From Archilochus colubris (Eukaryota > Chordata > Aves > Apodiformes > Trochilidae), in contig CM041084.1 of assembly GCA_023079485.1 (NCBI GenBank), forward strand, positions 17,698,609 to 17,762,608: a stretch of DNA of 64,000 nucleotides, read 5' to 3'. A program made the translations under genes and the position numbers. Under the pieces are notes generated by a model that was given only the letters and a program-made list of their open reading frames with translations, made no database searches and was not told where the DNA came from. Below, piece by piece: positions 49,676 to 61,270 of the stretch (within the stretch, counting starts at the first letter, position 1; each line of letters begins with the position of its first letter).

Positions 49676-49991
49676 CATTTTGGAGCCTGCTATGTTGTTT
49701 GGATGCTATCACAGTGACATTTCCCCTAAAAACATCTATTCAGCTATTGAAAGGAAGAAAAAACCTAACACAACAGGTGGTGATGTTCTTACAGAAACCC
49801 CGAAAAACACCCTGTCCAAGTCCCATTACTTCTCTGCTTCCTAGTCCAAGGAGAACAGCCAGTAAGGCAAACATTTGTTCCAAGCACAGGGTCCCTCCAG
49901 ATTCAGGTCCAGAGGTCAGTGTGGCTAAGCAGGACTTTCTCAGCAGGAACTTTTATAAATACAGACAGCTTTTGTTAAAGGTACAAAGCAG
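49676..49991 (+). other. Candidate internal exon, fully open, product unknown
   Basis: A T-rich acceptor (actgtattttttcag) precedes 316 bases that end in AAAGCAG|GTAAGAA, a very strong donor. One frame is open across the whole segment (2 nt then about 104 codons). The peptide is basic, with the stretch SRNFYKYRQLLLKVQSR just before the donor and a proline/serine-rich middle. I recognise no domain. It lies to the right of the CpG island on the strand of the rightward promoter. The stop codon of the unspliced frame is formed by the donor itself. Confidence 0.28.
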
Positions 49992-52560
49992 GTAAGAAAC
50001 AGGAGAGCAGTGGCTACACATAACTGATAATTGTTATTAAAGCAGTCTGTACCTAAAAGGTATCACTGGTGTAAAAGTTTCAATACCAGAGGTTTTTTAG
50101 GTATAAACAACAGGATACCTTCAGTTTTTCATTACTATCATCACAGGTTTTGGTGGACATTGTAGCCCTGGCAATGATTGTATGACTGGGGAGCAGTTAC
50201 CTGTTAAGTCACTTGTCTCAACATTAAGCAAAGAAAATGAAAAATTCTTGTAGAATATTTTGGGAAATTATACACAAGTTGCTATAGTTTGCCTGTTTCT
50301 GCCCTTTTTACTCACTTTTTTTTTTGTGCTTACTTGATAACTTGTCTATTTAACTTTTATTATTAAAACAAAGCCTTAGTTTATTGTCGCTTTTTTTTCT
50401 GTGGCTTGATGTATCAGAACTGCCAGAGAAAATAAATATGGCATTGCTCTAAACTTTGTGTCATTTCAGCTTTCATTTCTATGTCTCCATCTAATTTCTC
50501 AATTTATTATACTAACAGATTCATTCAATTTTTTAAATTCCTTATTAAAATTCTTACAGAAAGCATTTACCCATAGTTTCTTCAGGGGAATATTCATCAA
50601 TATGTGAAGATTTTGGAAATGTAACTTGAGTTTATGACATTAAAAATAAGGAATATTTATTTCAACCTAAAGTTCATTAAAAATGCACAAGCTTTTTTCC
50701 TTAAATGTAATTATAATTTTTATTATTATTTATAAATCAAAAAACATGTAGTTATTGCTCTCTATACAGATGTCCAAACACTGGTTGTTCAGTTCATGTA
50801 GTGAGGCATCATATGACACCAGATCTCCTGGGGTCCTGTAAGTACTTGAAACCCCATTTGTTATTTGACTGCCCCCGGTTTAAATCCTGACAGTTTTTTC
50901 ATTATAAAAGCCAATATTACGTGTGCTGCTGTTTTTCCTGTGGTGGGCTACATCCCTAACATGATGGATGAGTGGTTTATTTTGCAGGTTTTGCAAAGCA
51001 ACTTTCAGGCAGCAAAGCCTCACTGACCCTACAGACTTGGAATGTATTTGAGCCAATTATGTAAAAGCCGAATGTCTTTGCCAACTCCATTACCCATCCA
51101 GCTCTTTCTGTAATCAGATTATCCAATTTTATACAGTTTCTGCACTGGCCACTGTTGGATTTGAGTTCACAGAGTGAAATTCAGAGATTTTCTTCTCTTT
51201 CCAGCCATATAAAAATGCTAATATCCTGAGAAGGTATCACAAAAAAGAGTAAAAAGATTATGTGAGGATAGTGCTAAAATGAATACCATGCTAAGATGTG
51301 CTGGTGTTTATTAATAATAGGCTAGTTTCAAGTGCTGGATGTAGTTCTGGGTGACATAAAGTGCTTTAGCAGAAGGCTGCTGCTGTGCAGAGCAGCCTAC
51401 ACCTTCCCATCAGAGGAGGCAAAAAAAGGGATTGGGTTGATTTGCTAAGACATCTCTCCACAGCCATCAGGAGACACACTAATCCAGTTTTTTCCAATTT
51501 ATCTGCAGATTCTGTTAGCTTAGTCCATTATTTGCAATGTAGACTATCAATTTGACAGAATTTGTAGATAATGAAGCCTCATTTTTTGAAGTGCCAGGCA
51601 CCCAAGACATTACTTGAAATCAATGGGTTATGGAGGTGTACTTAGTACTTCTGGAAATTAAATCCAAAATTAATTGCAGATGTAAAATCAGGGGCAATTA
51701 ATTAGTTTGAGCATGCTTCCAGTGAAGACAATGTCTATAGTTTTACTGACATTACTGAGTATGAATCAAGCTCCCTATCAAGTGTACGTCCAGCGATTTA
51801 AAACAATGAACAATTTCCATCTCATTTAAAGATGCCCTGTAATACATTCTTATACCTTACCACATAGGTCCTCGACTATCAAGGACGCTTCTTGATATTT
51901 TCTGCATTAAGCCTTGTGTATACCAAGCTGTTCCTGCTTACCTTTGCAAATAGGTAACAGAGCTACCCATTTTTTTAATAAGCAACTACTGAGTGTTAGC
52001 ATGCAGTGGTGCTGCTTTGAGACCACTCTGCTTATACTGAAAAACAGGAGGAATATGTTAACAAGATAAATTGCAAAGTCTTCAAGAAGTATCAAAAATT
52101 TTGGCCAGAGATAAGTGTGGGACATATTGGCAGCATCTTATACGAAATCTATCATGAGACATTGGCATATTTCAGTTTCTGCCTTAACGCTTATTCACCT
52201 CCTGCACCTGCCACAGCTGGGAATTATGGCAGGCATTTAGAAGTGGTCAACAGGGGGTTTCTTACATTCATCCTAAGACACAGTCCTTAGGAGCAAAGCA
52301 TGGAATTCAGCCATCGGATTTGGAAAGGACTTATTTCTAGTAGTGTTCTAGCAGTTCATATTTACATGAAAAAAAAAATAAATTAAGGTCCAGCTGAACT
52401 GCAATAACTAAGATGCCTGAAACAACTTTTTTTTGTATTCAGAAATTCAAAGTACATCAAATAATACAAGGTTTGGCAATTAGTTTTGAGCTGTAAAATA
52501 ATCACATCAAATCTTTACCTAATTCCTTGTTACAGAGAAGTAGCCTGCTCCTGACATCTG
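49992..52560. other. AT-rich non-coding stretch
   Basis: No gene recognised. An acceptor-like tract (gtggtttattttgcag) near 50988 is not followed by an open exon with a donor. A very AT-rich patch lies at 50640-50760. Confidence 0.5.
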
Positions 52561-52603
52561 GAGTTGGACAGATGTTGACCAGCATAGAGTTGGACAGATG
52601 TTG
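52561..52603. repeat. Direct duplication, 17 bp, period 26
   Basis: gagttggacagatgttg occurs at 52561-52577 and again, identically, at 52587-52603. The nine spacer bases are not repeated. Confidence 0.9.
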
Positions 52604-53332
52604 TGATTGTTCAAGAGGAATCTGGGGTCTCAGATGCAGTAACAAACAGCCCCATTTTCATCAGATGTCTGAAACTCCTTTTAGACTTGGTTATTAAGCC
52701 CTCCTTAATAAAATAAAATAAAATAAAAATTATTTTAAAATTATTTTGTATCTTATCAAAACAAAACGACAACAAAAAACTATGACAGTGAAGAATTATG
52801 CTCCTGCACTTTATCATGTCCTGAGCAAGAGCCAGTTGTTCCTGGTCCTTGAAACACTGATTGCAGTGTGTGACAGAAGTGTGAGGAGCTTATTTCTGGC
52901 TTGGGACTGGTCTGCATAAGGAAAAAAACAGCAGTGCTCCTCAGCTCCAAGGTGATGTGTTGTTAAATGCTGAGAAAGTTCTACAGGTTCACAGCTTGTC
53001 TGCTGGGTTGTTTCCACAGGAAGGCAATTGAGGCACGGTGAGAACTTGCATACACCATCATCTATTTGTATCACCCAGTAAATAATTTTTGCAGCCCACT
53101 GTGCTGACAAAAGCTGGGCTGCCCAAGTTATGCAAGCCCAAAATCCCCTCCTCCTCACAGAGAACCACAGAAACCACCAGCAGCAATACTGCACCCAAAG
53201 CCACAATGTGTCTTTGGTCCCTTCTCAGGTCCCTCTGAGTTACTTCTCCTTATTTTTGCCTCCTCCTCTCCCCTAAAAAGATACCCCCATGCACAACCTT
53301 TAAAATTAAACTGACCCTGCCTCCCTTTCCCC
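52604..53332. other. Non-coding stretch
   Basis: A (TAAAA)n run lies at 52708-52729. The 130-codon minus-strand ORF 52814-53206 is tryptophan- and cysteine-rich with no known pattern, and I treat it as chance. Confidence 0.45.
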
Positions 53333-53425
53333 ACAAAAAAACCCAAAATCAAAAAACAAAATAACAAAACAAAAAACCAAAATCACAACAACCTCACCCT
53401 TCAAAAAAACAAAAAAAAAACCAAA
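53333..53425. repeat. A/C-rich low-complexity tract
   Basis: Mixed caaa, aaaacc and poly-A units over about 90 bases. Confidence 0.85.
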
Positions 53426-53586
53426 CAGCCCCCAACACAGATACATCCAGCAGCAGCAGCAAATGCATCCTCACACATTCACCCACAGCCAAGGCTCTCA
53501 GAGAAGCTCCTCCTGTTAATGCTGAGCCCTGGTCACACAGCCCAGGGCTCTTATCAGGAAGGTATCATTTAGAGGAAACAGATTTC

Positions 53587-53607
53587 TTTTTTTTTTTTTT
53601 TTTTTTT
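53587..53607. repeat. Poly-T run (21 T)
   Basis: Uninterrupted T21, with no retrocopy body recognised on the minus strand next to it. Confidence 0.95.
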
Positions 53608-55679
53608 ATTCCATTAGCTTTTCTTTAAACTGTTTTAGGTTATCTGTAATTTAATTAAAGTTAATTCAAGAACCTAAATGTCTTCAGATCTTGCAGTCCA
53701 ATTCTATCTCTGCCTCATTTCAAAGAATAGCTTTCATTTCAGGAGAGAGAAAAATCAGAAAATGAGGCATGTGTGACTGCTCCTTTTCACAGAGAAAGTA
53801 AACACATCTTTTTATTATGGAACTATGTGTTAAGACAGGCTCATTTGAAAATGTCTCCTTAGACTGTAGGAATATTTTACACAAGGCAATTCAGACATCT
53901 TTATGTAATGCAAGAACGGATAATGTTAACATTCCTGCAGGAATGACAGAACATATACTCCTCTGTCTTTTGTGTTGGGTTTTTTGACACCTAGTTTTTA
54001 AATATTCAGATTCCTCTGTCAAGAGAATTTTATTACCTCTATTTAATGGATTTTATCTTTCACTTGTCTACAGTTTGGGGGAAAAGGGGAAGGAAAGTCA
54101 TTGCTAACTTCCCAGTTTCAAGAGAGATGAATCAGATATCATCCTAGCACTTTCCCAGGTGACCACCAAAAAGAAGCACAGGCATAGAGAAGAAGTACAT
54201 ATTGCCTTTTGTCTGCTGGCAGGTGAAAGCTTCACTTCTTTACACCCCAATGGGGAAAAAATCCATGTCTTAAATAATATTCAGCTGCATCTTTGTTGTA
54301 TTGATTAAGCATACAAAACACATATGGCATAGAAGTATTGGTCAACAGGGAAAACAGAATTTATCTTAAAAAAACCTTTCAGGTTATATTTCACAATGTA
54401 CAACAGTTTTATGGGAGAATGAACAGTTCAGGAATCTGAAAAATGATGGGAGTGTAAGGTACACTTTAGAAATATCTATTCTGACATTGCTAAAGGTGAT
54501 CATCAGCCCTCTATCTGGCAATTTCTTTGCTAGTTTTCAATGAGATAACCATGCAAGTTCATGTGTTTTTGTTCTGAAGACAGAACAGGCTATTTTATTG
54601 CAGCTGAAAACTCTGATTCAGAAGCATCTTGCCTTTCTGCCTCGTGGATCTTGTTACCAATATCTCGGTGTTCACTCTCACATAAGTTTGCTCCACCATT
54701 TGCTGGCTTAATACCCAGTATTTCAATAAAAACAATTCTCTGCTCCAGAATTATAATGTAGAATATGCCTCAAGATTAAAGAACTCTTTAACAATTGTAT
54801 TCCCCAGCTTTTCTAGCTCATGATACAAAAATCAGATCCCTACAAGAGCTTTCTACGTACAGCATTTTTCTTCCCCATTCAAATACCCACTCCCCAGACT
54901 CTCACATGTTTCATGTAAGACAGGCCATGAAATAATGAACAACAGTTACAATTTGTTGGGTGACTTTGTCCTGCTTTATGTAAAACTGACTAATTGTGGG
55001 AGTGATTTACCAAAACCAATACAGGAAGAACATTAAATGTTTAAAAAGCCGACGCTCTCCAACCAAGATCGCTAAGGCAGCTCTGCTTTCAGTGACCATC
55101 CTTTGGCAACTGTTTACAGAGAAATTTGTTAGTTATATAATCTGTCAGCAAGATGCTTGCTTTTTTTTTTTTCATAAATTTAATTAGGTTTCAATAGATT
55201 CATCAGTTTTCATCTAAATTATTTTTGGTGAATTCTAATTGGTTCCTGCTGTGACTTGGCAGGGACATAACTGATCATATGCCTATTTAATCCACTCATG
55301 GGATATTTAACAAATTGTTAGCTATTTCACTGTGCACTGAAGTGTAGCTTGACCAATTCTTTTTTCCTGTCATGCTACTGGGGCGATTATGACAGTCCAT
55401 TATATGATTTATTTTGTGAAATAAATGTGAAGTATTGGAAAAACAATACTACATCATAATCTTCACCCAAAATATGATGAGGTCGTGAGACATCTCAAAG
55501 CTTGTACATGCAAAACACCTTTCTTTCCAACCTGTGGATGGTAGTTTACCTTTTCTGACATTCATGTACTAAGTAAGATATATTGTGGTGAAAGAGTTGC
55601 GTGATAATTCATTTTATACTTCTAAAATAAGTATTTAATTGGCTAAGAGAAAAAGTAATAGGCCTATTTATCAGATGTT
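53608..55679. other. AT-rich non-coding stretch
   Basis: Nothing recognisable. Confidence 0.5.
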
Positions 55680-55870
55680 TAGGCTTGTCTACCTGGGGAA
55701 ATAGCCTGGAATAGTTATTGCATACTAACTCTTCAGGTAGACACTCTTAATCCATAGTGAAATTGTCTCATTGTGTTTAGCTTAATCCATGCTGGGAATG
55801 AATACAGACTGGGTGTTGCTCTTTAAATTCACCCCCTGAATTTATTCTTCAATAACTACCTCACATAGAC
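55680..55870. mobile_element. Possible ancient DNA-transposon fragment
   Basis: 'aggcttgtctacctgggg', 'cctggaatagttattgc' and 'tgtgtttagcttaatcca' resemble old hAT-type non-autonomous elements common in other sauropsids, which begin with gcttgtctacact and contain repeated ggaataa words. The resemblance is from memory and partial. No inverted ends or target duplication could be identified. Confidence 0.25.
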
Positions 55871-58380
55871 TAACTCTTAATGAAAGCAATTTAAGGAGTT
55901 CAAGCAAAATAGCTGTAAAGCTTATTTCTTCTTTTATGTAGTAAACTGCTTATTTTCTTTCCCACGATACAGCTTGTTGGGCAGGACTGGAGGAGACTCC
56001 TTGGGAACATGATTCAGATAGGAGTACCTGAGATACATAGATGCCCTCTTTTTCCCCAGCTGCCCAAATCATTAAGCTGAGGTGCTGTTGATCCTTCTCT
56101 TTTTTAGGCTGTTTTATTTGGTTTAGTTTGGTTTTTTTACAGGATGTAGAGTATACACTATGCTCTGGAATTTATGGTACTTGTTCCCATTTTTCCTAGC
56201 AGCAGTTGAGCTGCTTGTGTGGCACTCCCTGTTCCTTCTCCTGGCACAGAAAGGCTGAACTAGTAAGGGCAATGGCTTTTGGTGAGATCTGCCAATGTGA
56301 AATGCTGTTTCTCTCAAGTGAATATGAGGGAAATGTTGCCTATAAAACAGGACGAAATTTTGAAAGACATACGTAATAGATGCACAGAATATAGTCAAAC
56401 ACCATCTCAACAGAGATGATACCACAATTCACACAATATCAGGCTTTCAAAATTCATATCTTAGAAAACAAGGCAAAGCAGATCTAGTCCAGCAAACCAC
56501 CTAAAGTGTAATTAAACTCCATCATAATTTTTAGGAAACACACAGCAGCCTCTGCATATTTGTGTTGCTTCAATAGGCATTAGTAGGTGTACACACAAGT
56601 GCAGTAAAGCACTGGCAAACCAAACCATTAGGGATGACAGACCCTGACAGACTAAGTCATGATGGTGAGGTCAATGAGATGTGATACCTGGCTGATGATG
56701 TTGTGCCTATGTCATCTTGCATTGGCCAAATCAACAAGTTTGTTTACCAGCAGAATTTATGACTCAGTGAGTGCTACTAAAGAGAATTTCAACCTGAAAT
56801 AGGTCCATATGAGAAACTTTGCTCCACAAAGTTTCTTGGTGAAAGCCTAGCACTGCTGAAACTAATGGAAGCTCAGTCAGTGTTCTCTGTGTGGCCAGGA
56901 TTTTGCCCTTTAGAGACATGACATTCAGTTAAATTCTTTGCTTCTATTCTATAGATGAGTTTTCATCATAAATCATAAGCCATTTGTAGATTTTAACTAT
57001 CGCACTAAAGGCCTTCCCAGATTAATGGGACCCTGGTCCTTCCAGGGCCACCTCACACACTCTGAAGAGCAAAGCAATAAAATCAAGCTCATCCATAGTG
57101 CAAGAATGATCATGTCTTAAAGAATTAACCAACTGTAATCATACAAAACCAAGTGCATGTGATGCTCTACACAGATCAGCAGAGCAGAATAGGTGAACCT
57201 GGAGGGAGCCACAGCCAGCTCCTACCTCTCAGAAAACACTACAATGAGTGGGGGCTTGGAGGGAGGTGACATCTCCCAGCCAAGACTGAGCTGCTCTGAC
57301 AGCTGGTGCTCCACAAGTTGGCCAAAGATTTCCAAAGGGAAGAAAAGAGAGGGACTGGACAACAAGCCAGGGTACAAGTGGGATGCATCTTTGAGAGACA
57401 GAGACCAACGGTGCACCTGATGCTTCAGAGAAGCAATTAACCTTGAAATCCTGTCAGCCTCTCAGAGGTGGTAATTGTGTTTTATACCACTTCGGTTTGC
57501 CTTTGAACCAAGGCTCACTGAACAAGCATGAAAGCTAGATCCTTCAAACAGGTTTTGTTTGTTGTTGGGCTTTTTCATTGCTAGGTGTAAGCACTGCTAA
57601 GCTTCCCAGCTGAGCAAACAAATCCTCCTCCTTAGCCAGAGTCACAAAGGCAAAGCAGCAAACACACTCACCCCATAGAGGCAATTGGCAGAGTCTTGCA
57701 CCACACAGAAACATGTCTGAAAAGTATGGGTCTCCTGAGCTCTGCTTAGCACATCTAAGGGCAGCAACAAAGAAAGAGTAAAAGCAGCGCATTTAATCAT
57801 TCTTCAGGATTTCCAGTTCTGTTGTCAGACATTTCTAAACATATATGTAAACTTCTCCAAACTTATTTTTACAAACACTTTGACTTGAGAACCTTGAGGT
57901 CCAACAGACACCCAATAGCCATTGGCTGTCAGAAAGTTAGAAATCTCATTCTAATACTTAGATCCATGCTTGGTTTCCAACACAGTTAGCTGTGGGGTTT
58001 TTTGTTGTTTGTGGTTTTGGTTTTTTAATTGTGAGCTCAATGTATTCGCTTTTTTTAAACAAAGAAACCAAAAATAATAATTGTTGTCTTCTTCAAATGA
58101 AGTTAATAAAACCAGGTGGAATGAAGTGGAATTTACTAATTCTAAAAACATAATAATTCTAAAAATATAGAAGCCAAAATCTTACACACATTTAGGCAAC
58201 TAAAACTAAGGAAGTATAGTGAAACTTTTAGAAGTACCCAACACGCTAGAAGCCTTACTTCTGCTAACATTGAAGACTACTTTACTGTCTAACTGCCAAA
58301 AATCTGGCAATTTGAAAGGTAATAAATAGAGTACTACTGGTACTGCTGCCAGAAAATGTTAATGCAGGTGATATTACGGT
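55871..58380. other. AT-rich non-coding stretch
   Basis: No gene recognised. Around 56480-56620 the words 'gtccagcaaaccacctaaa' and 'agtaaagcactggcaaac' faintly resemble an old amniote repeat rich in ccagcaaagcactta, but this is too weak to call. Confidence 0.45.
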
Positions 58381-60374
58381 GAATGAAAAAAAAAAAAAGC
58401 CAACAACATATTGTGAACAACAAGAAAGAAGCAGAAATAAAAGTATGAACAGGGAAACTTTGTGGAAATATGAACATTTCAGGTGAGGTAGAAAGAGGTA
58501 TAGAAACCTTCTGTTGATATACACAAAGATGAAGAAGCTACTCAGCACAGGAGCATCAGCAGGCAGAACAGAAGTGTGCCCAACCACAACAGGGGCCTCA
58601 GACAGAACAACAGACAAAAAATTATTTTATTTCCTGCTGTCCTCTATATCAAAAGTTGTGCAAATTTACAAACACAGCAATACATGATACAGAAATAAAC
58701 TAAGGAGACATTAATGACCAAAAATAGTCAAAATGACCAGGGATTGAGCAAATACTGAACAAGAAGTTCATACGTGGACAAGAAGTACATAAGGTTCAAC
58801 AGCAAATATCATCCAGACATCAAAATAGGGGTGAAAAAGGGCCTGTAGAAGAACGATGGAGCAACAAATGGGCACAAGCATGAAGAAAGCTGCAAATCAT
58901 CTGGGAATAAGCAATGAATAGAAAGGCATCCAAATAGTTTCATTTAGTCAAAGAAAGAGAACACTAAAATACTACTTTTGTGCATTTTAAATTGAAATCC
59001 ACTTTCCATCCAGCAGCGACTTGGCACAATCACAAAGAAAAAAGGCATCTAGTTATTCAGCATACACTAATGTGTTAGAGAAAATGTAAAAATGTTGTTA
59101 CAGAAAAAAAAAACAGGTTATGGTATGCAACTGCTGTAATAAATATGTATGTAGGGCCAAGAGAGTAACAAATTTAGCATAAAAGTATATTCAGTTGCAA
59201 ATTCATATACATGCATGATTATGAAAATCAAGAGGAATTTTCCATTCTTTACTGAAGCACAAATACAAAAAAAGATCAAAAATAACACCTTCACTGAAGT
59301 CTCTTTTTTCCTGGTTTCAGGCAAGAAAGAAAAAAGTTTGAAGAACATTTTTCAGAAGGTGTAAAAAACCCTCATAGTTAATCATTTCTTCATATACACC
59401 AGGAATAGGAAGCTACAGAGTTTGCAGACCCATTAACTGATCAAAGAACAACAGGAGAAGATAAAGCAGAAGACAAAAATTAAATGATTTTTCACAGCTC
59501 TGAAGGAGTTTAGGGAAATTGCTGGGCTGGAAGTCTTCATACATCAGAGGGGATCTGTCTGAGGAACTGAGCTGAGTTCATCAGGAGAATCTAGAAGAAA
59601 CTGCCAAATTAAGACAACAAACTGTCAGGCCCAAAGCATCTAAAAGCTGACCTACTAAACAGAGCTGCAAGGCATTTAGAGCTGCTATGGCACTGCAAGA
59701 AGGGAGGAAGGCAAAGGTGGTGGCAAATTTTTAACAGCTGCAATGTATATCTAGAGAGCAACCATCCAGGAGCTGTAGCACCTGTTAGGTTCACAGCTGC
59801 ATGGTGAGAATTGGTAGGAACTAAACCAGCAGATACTGGGGAAAGTGGATTTGAAAAAGTCATGCCTTGCAAACCAAGCAAAGATCTTTGAAGGCATCCA
59901 ACAAGACTCCCAGTTAAGAACATGGGCACTCCACACACACAAATGCAAAAGAACGGCTGCCCTGTGTTTGCTAAGTGACCAAGTTCCATCTTTCAAAAAG
60001 TGAATGCCTGGGAAAGAGATGACCAGGGCAGATGTACACAATGCTTTTGATGAGTATGCTTAGTGCCTCCAGTTATGTGACTTTCAGGAACCCCCCAGAC
60101 AGCCTTTATTTCTATGTATTTAATAACCCTCTGTGGATTTGTCATCTGTGAACTAGCCCAGGCTGTCCCTTGAATCCACAAAAACTTACAATATCCACAT
60201 TATGTGTGGCAATGAATTTTGAAATTTAACTACACATTGTGTGAAGACTCATCTTGCTTTTTCATTCTAAGTGTCCTTTCAACGTCCCCCAGTTCATATA
60301 AAAGAGGCAGTGAAGGGGCAATTCCCACCCTCTCCTGCACGTATTAATTGGGATTTCATTTCCTGGTATTCCTG
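58381..60374. other. Non-coding stretch, possibly the decayed 5' continuation of the ancient CR1
   Basis: A-rich plus-strand sequence with a poly-A run at 58386-58398. Between about 59390 and 60060 there are CR1-like words (gtggcaaatttttaa; aaaaagtcatgccttgca; gcttttgatgagtatg, which could be a decayed KAFD-encoding site), but the order is too eroded to delimit. Minus-strand ORFs such as 59609-59989 are shadows. Confidence 0.35.
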
Positions 60375-61270
60375 AAAGGCATTTGACAATATCCATCACC
60401 AAAAGTTCTTCCAAACTGTGTGCTACCACAAGATAGGATAGGAACTCCATTCAGGGAAAAATAAAAAGTTAAAGTTTCAGAAATGAGGGGTAGGAATAAA
60501 CAGCCAATTTTCTCAGTGCAGGGAAGGCACCAGTAGAGTCCTACCAGAGTATGTGACAAGTCTGCCCTGTTAAACACACTCCTCAATTATATGGAAAGGA
60601 GGTGAATATTAAGATGGCAATGTTGGTATGAACTTATTCAGTGTAATCATTAAATAAATAAATAAATAAAAGCCGAAACAATAAAAAATTGCAGGATACA
60701 GACTGACTGGATGATTAAGTGGCAGATGAAATTCAAAGTAGATAAATGTAAAGTAGTGTGCATGAGAAAAACAACCCTAACTTTACATACACAGTGACAG
60801 TTTTTGAATTAGCATTTCTATTCATGAATAATAACTTAGAAGTACAGCAGACAGTCTATGAAAGTGTCAGCTCACAGGTAATAAAATAAGCAAATTGACT
60901 GTTAGTAGTTATTAGGAAAGGAAAAGAGAAGAAGGGAGAGAACATCAATCCCCCACTGCAGAGATGTGGAGCACCCACACCTGGAATACCATGGGCAATG
61001 CTGGTCCACCCATTTCTGAAGTGTATAGCAGGTCTGAAAAAAGTGTTCAGAGATGGCACATCAGGGCAACAAAGGTATCAAATGGCTTCTGCCTCAGAAA
61101 TTGTTAAACAGATTAGGTTTTTTCAGTCTGAAAACAGATAAAAAAGTGAAGCTATAAGAGAGGTCTATAAAACAACAAACTGGGAACCAAAATAAGGACA
61201 TAGTGTTCGTTGTTTGCTGTCACAAGAACCAGGAAATATCAAACAAAGACTGATTCAAAACCAACAGCAG
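60375..61270 (+). mobile_element. Ancient CR1 LINE, ORF2 reverse-transcriptase region, degenerate
   Basis: About 900 bases follow the order of old amniote CR1 ORF2. 'aaaggcatttgacaat' encodes the KAFD-type motif before the catalytic palm, then come 'ggggtaggaataaaca', 'gtggcagatgaaattcaa' and 'gtagataaatgtaaagtag'. These are followed by 'cacacctggaataccatg' (the LEY-type site), 'tttttcagtctgaaaaca' and 'agaggtctataaaacaac'. Frameshifts and stops are frequent and an AAAT microsatellite (60649-60668) has grown inside, so it is inactive. It is far more diverged than the other CR1 copies here, suggesting an insertion before modern birds arose. Confidence 0.75.
60649..60668. repeat. (AAAT)n microsatellite inside the ancient CR1
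   Basis: About five tandem aaat units. Confidence 0.9.
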
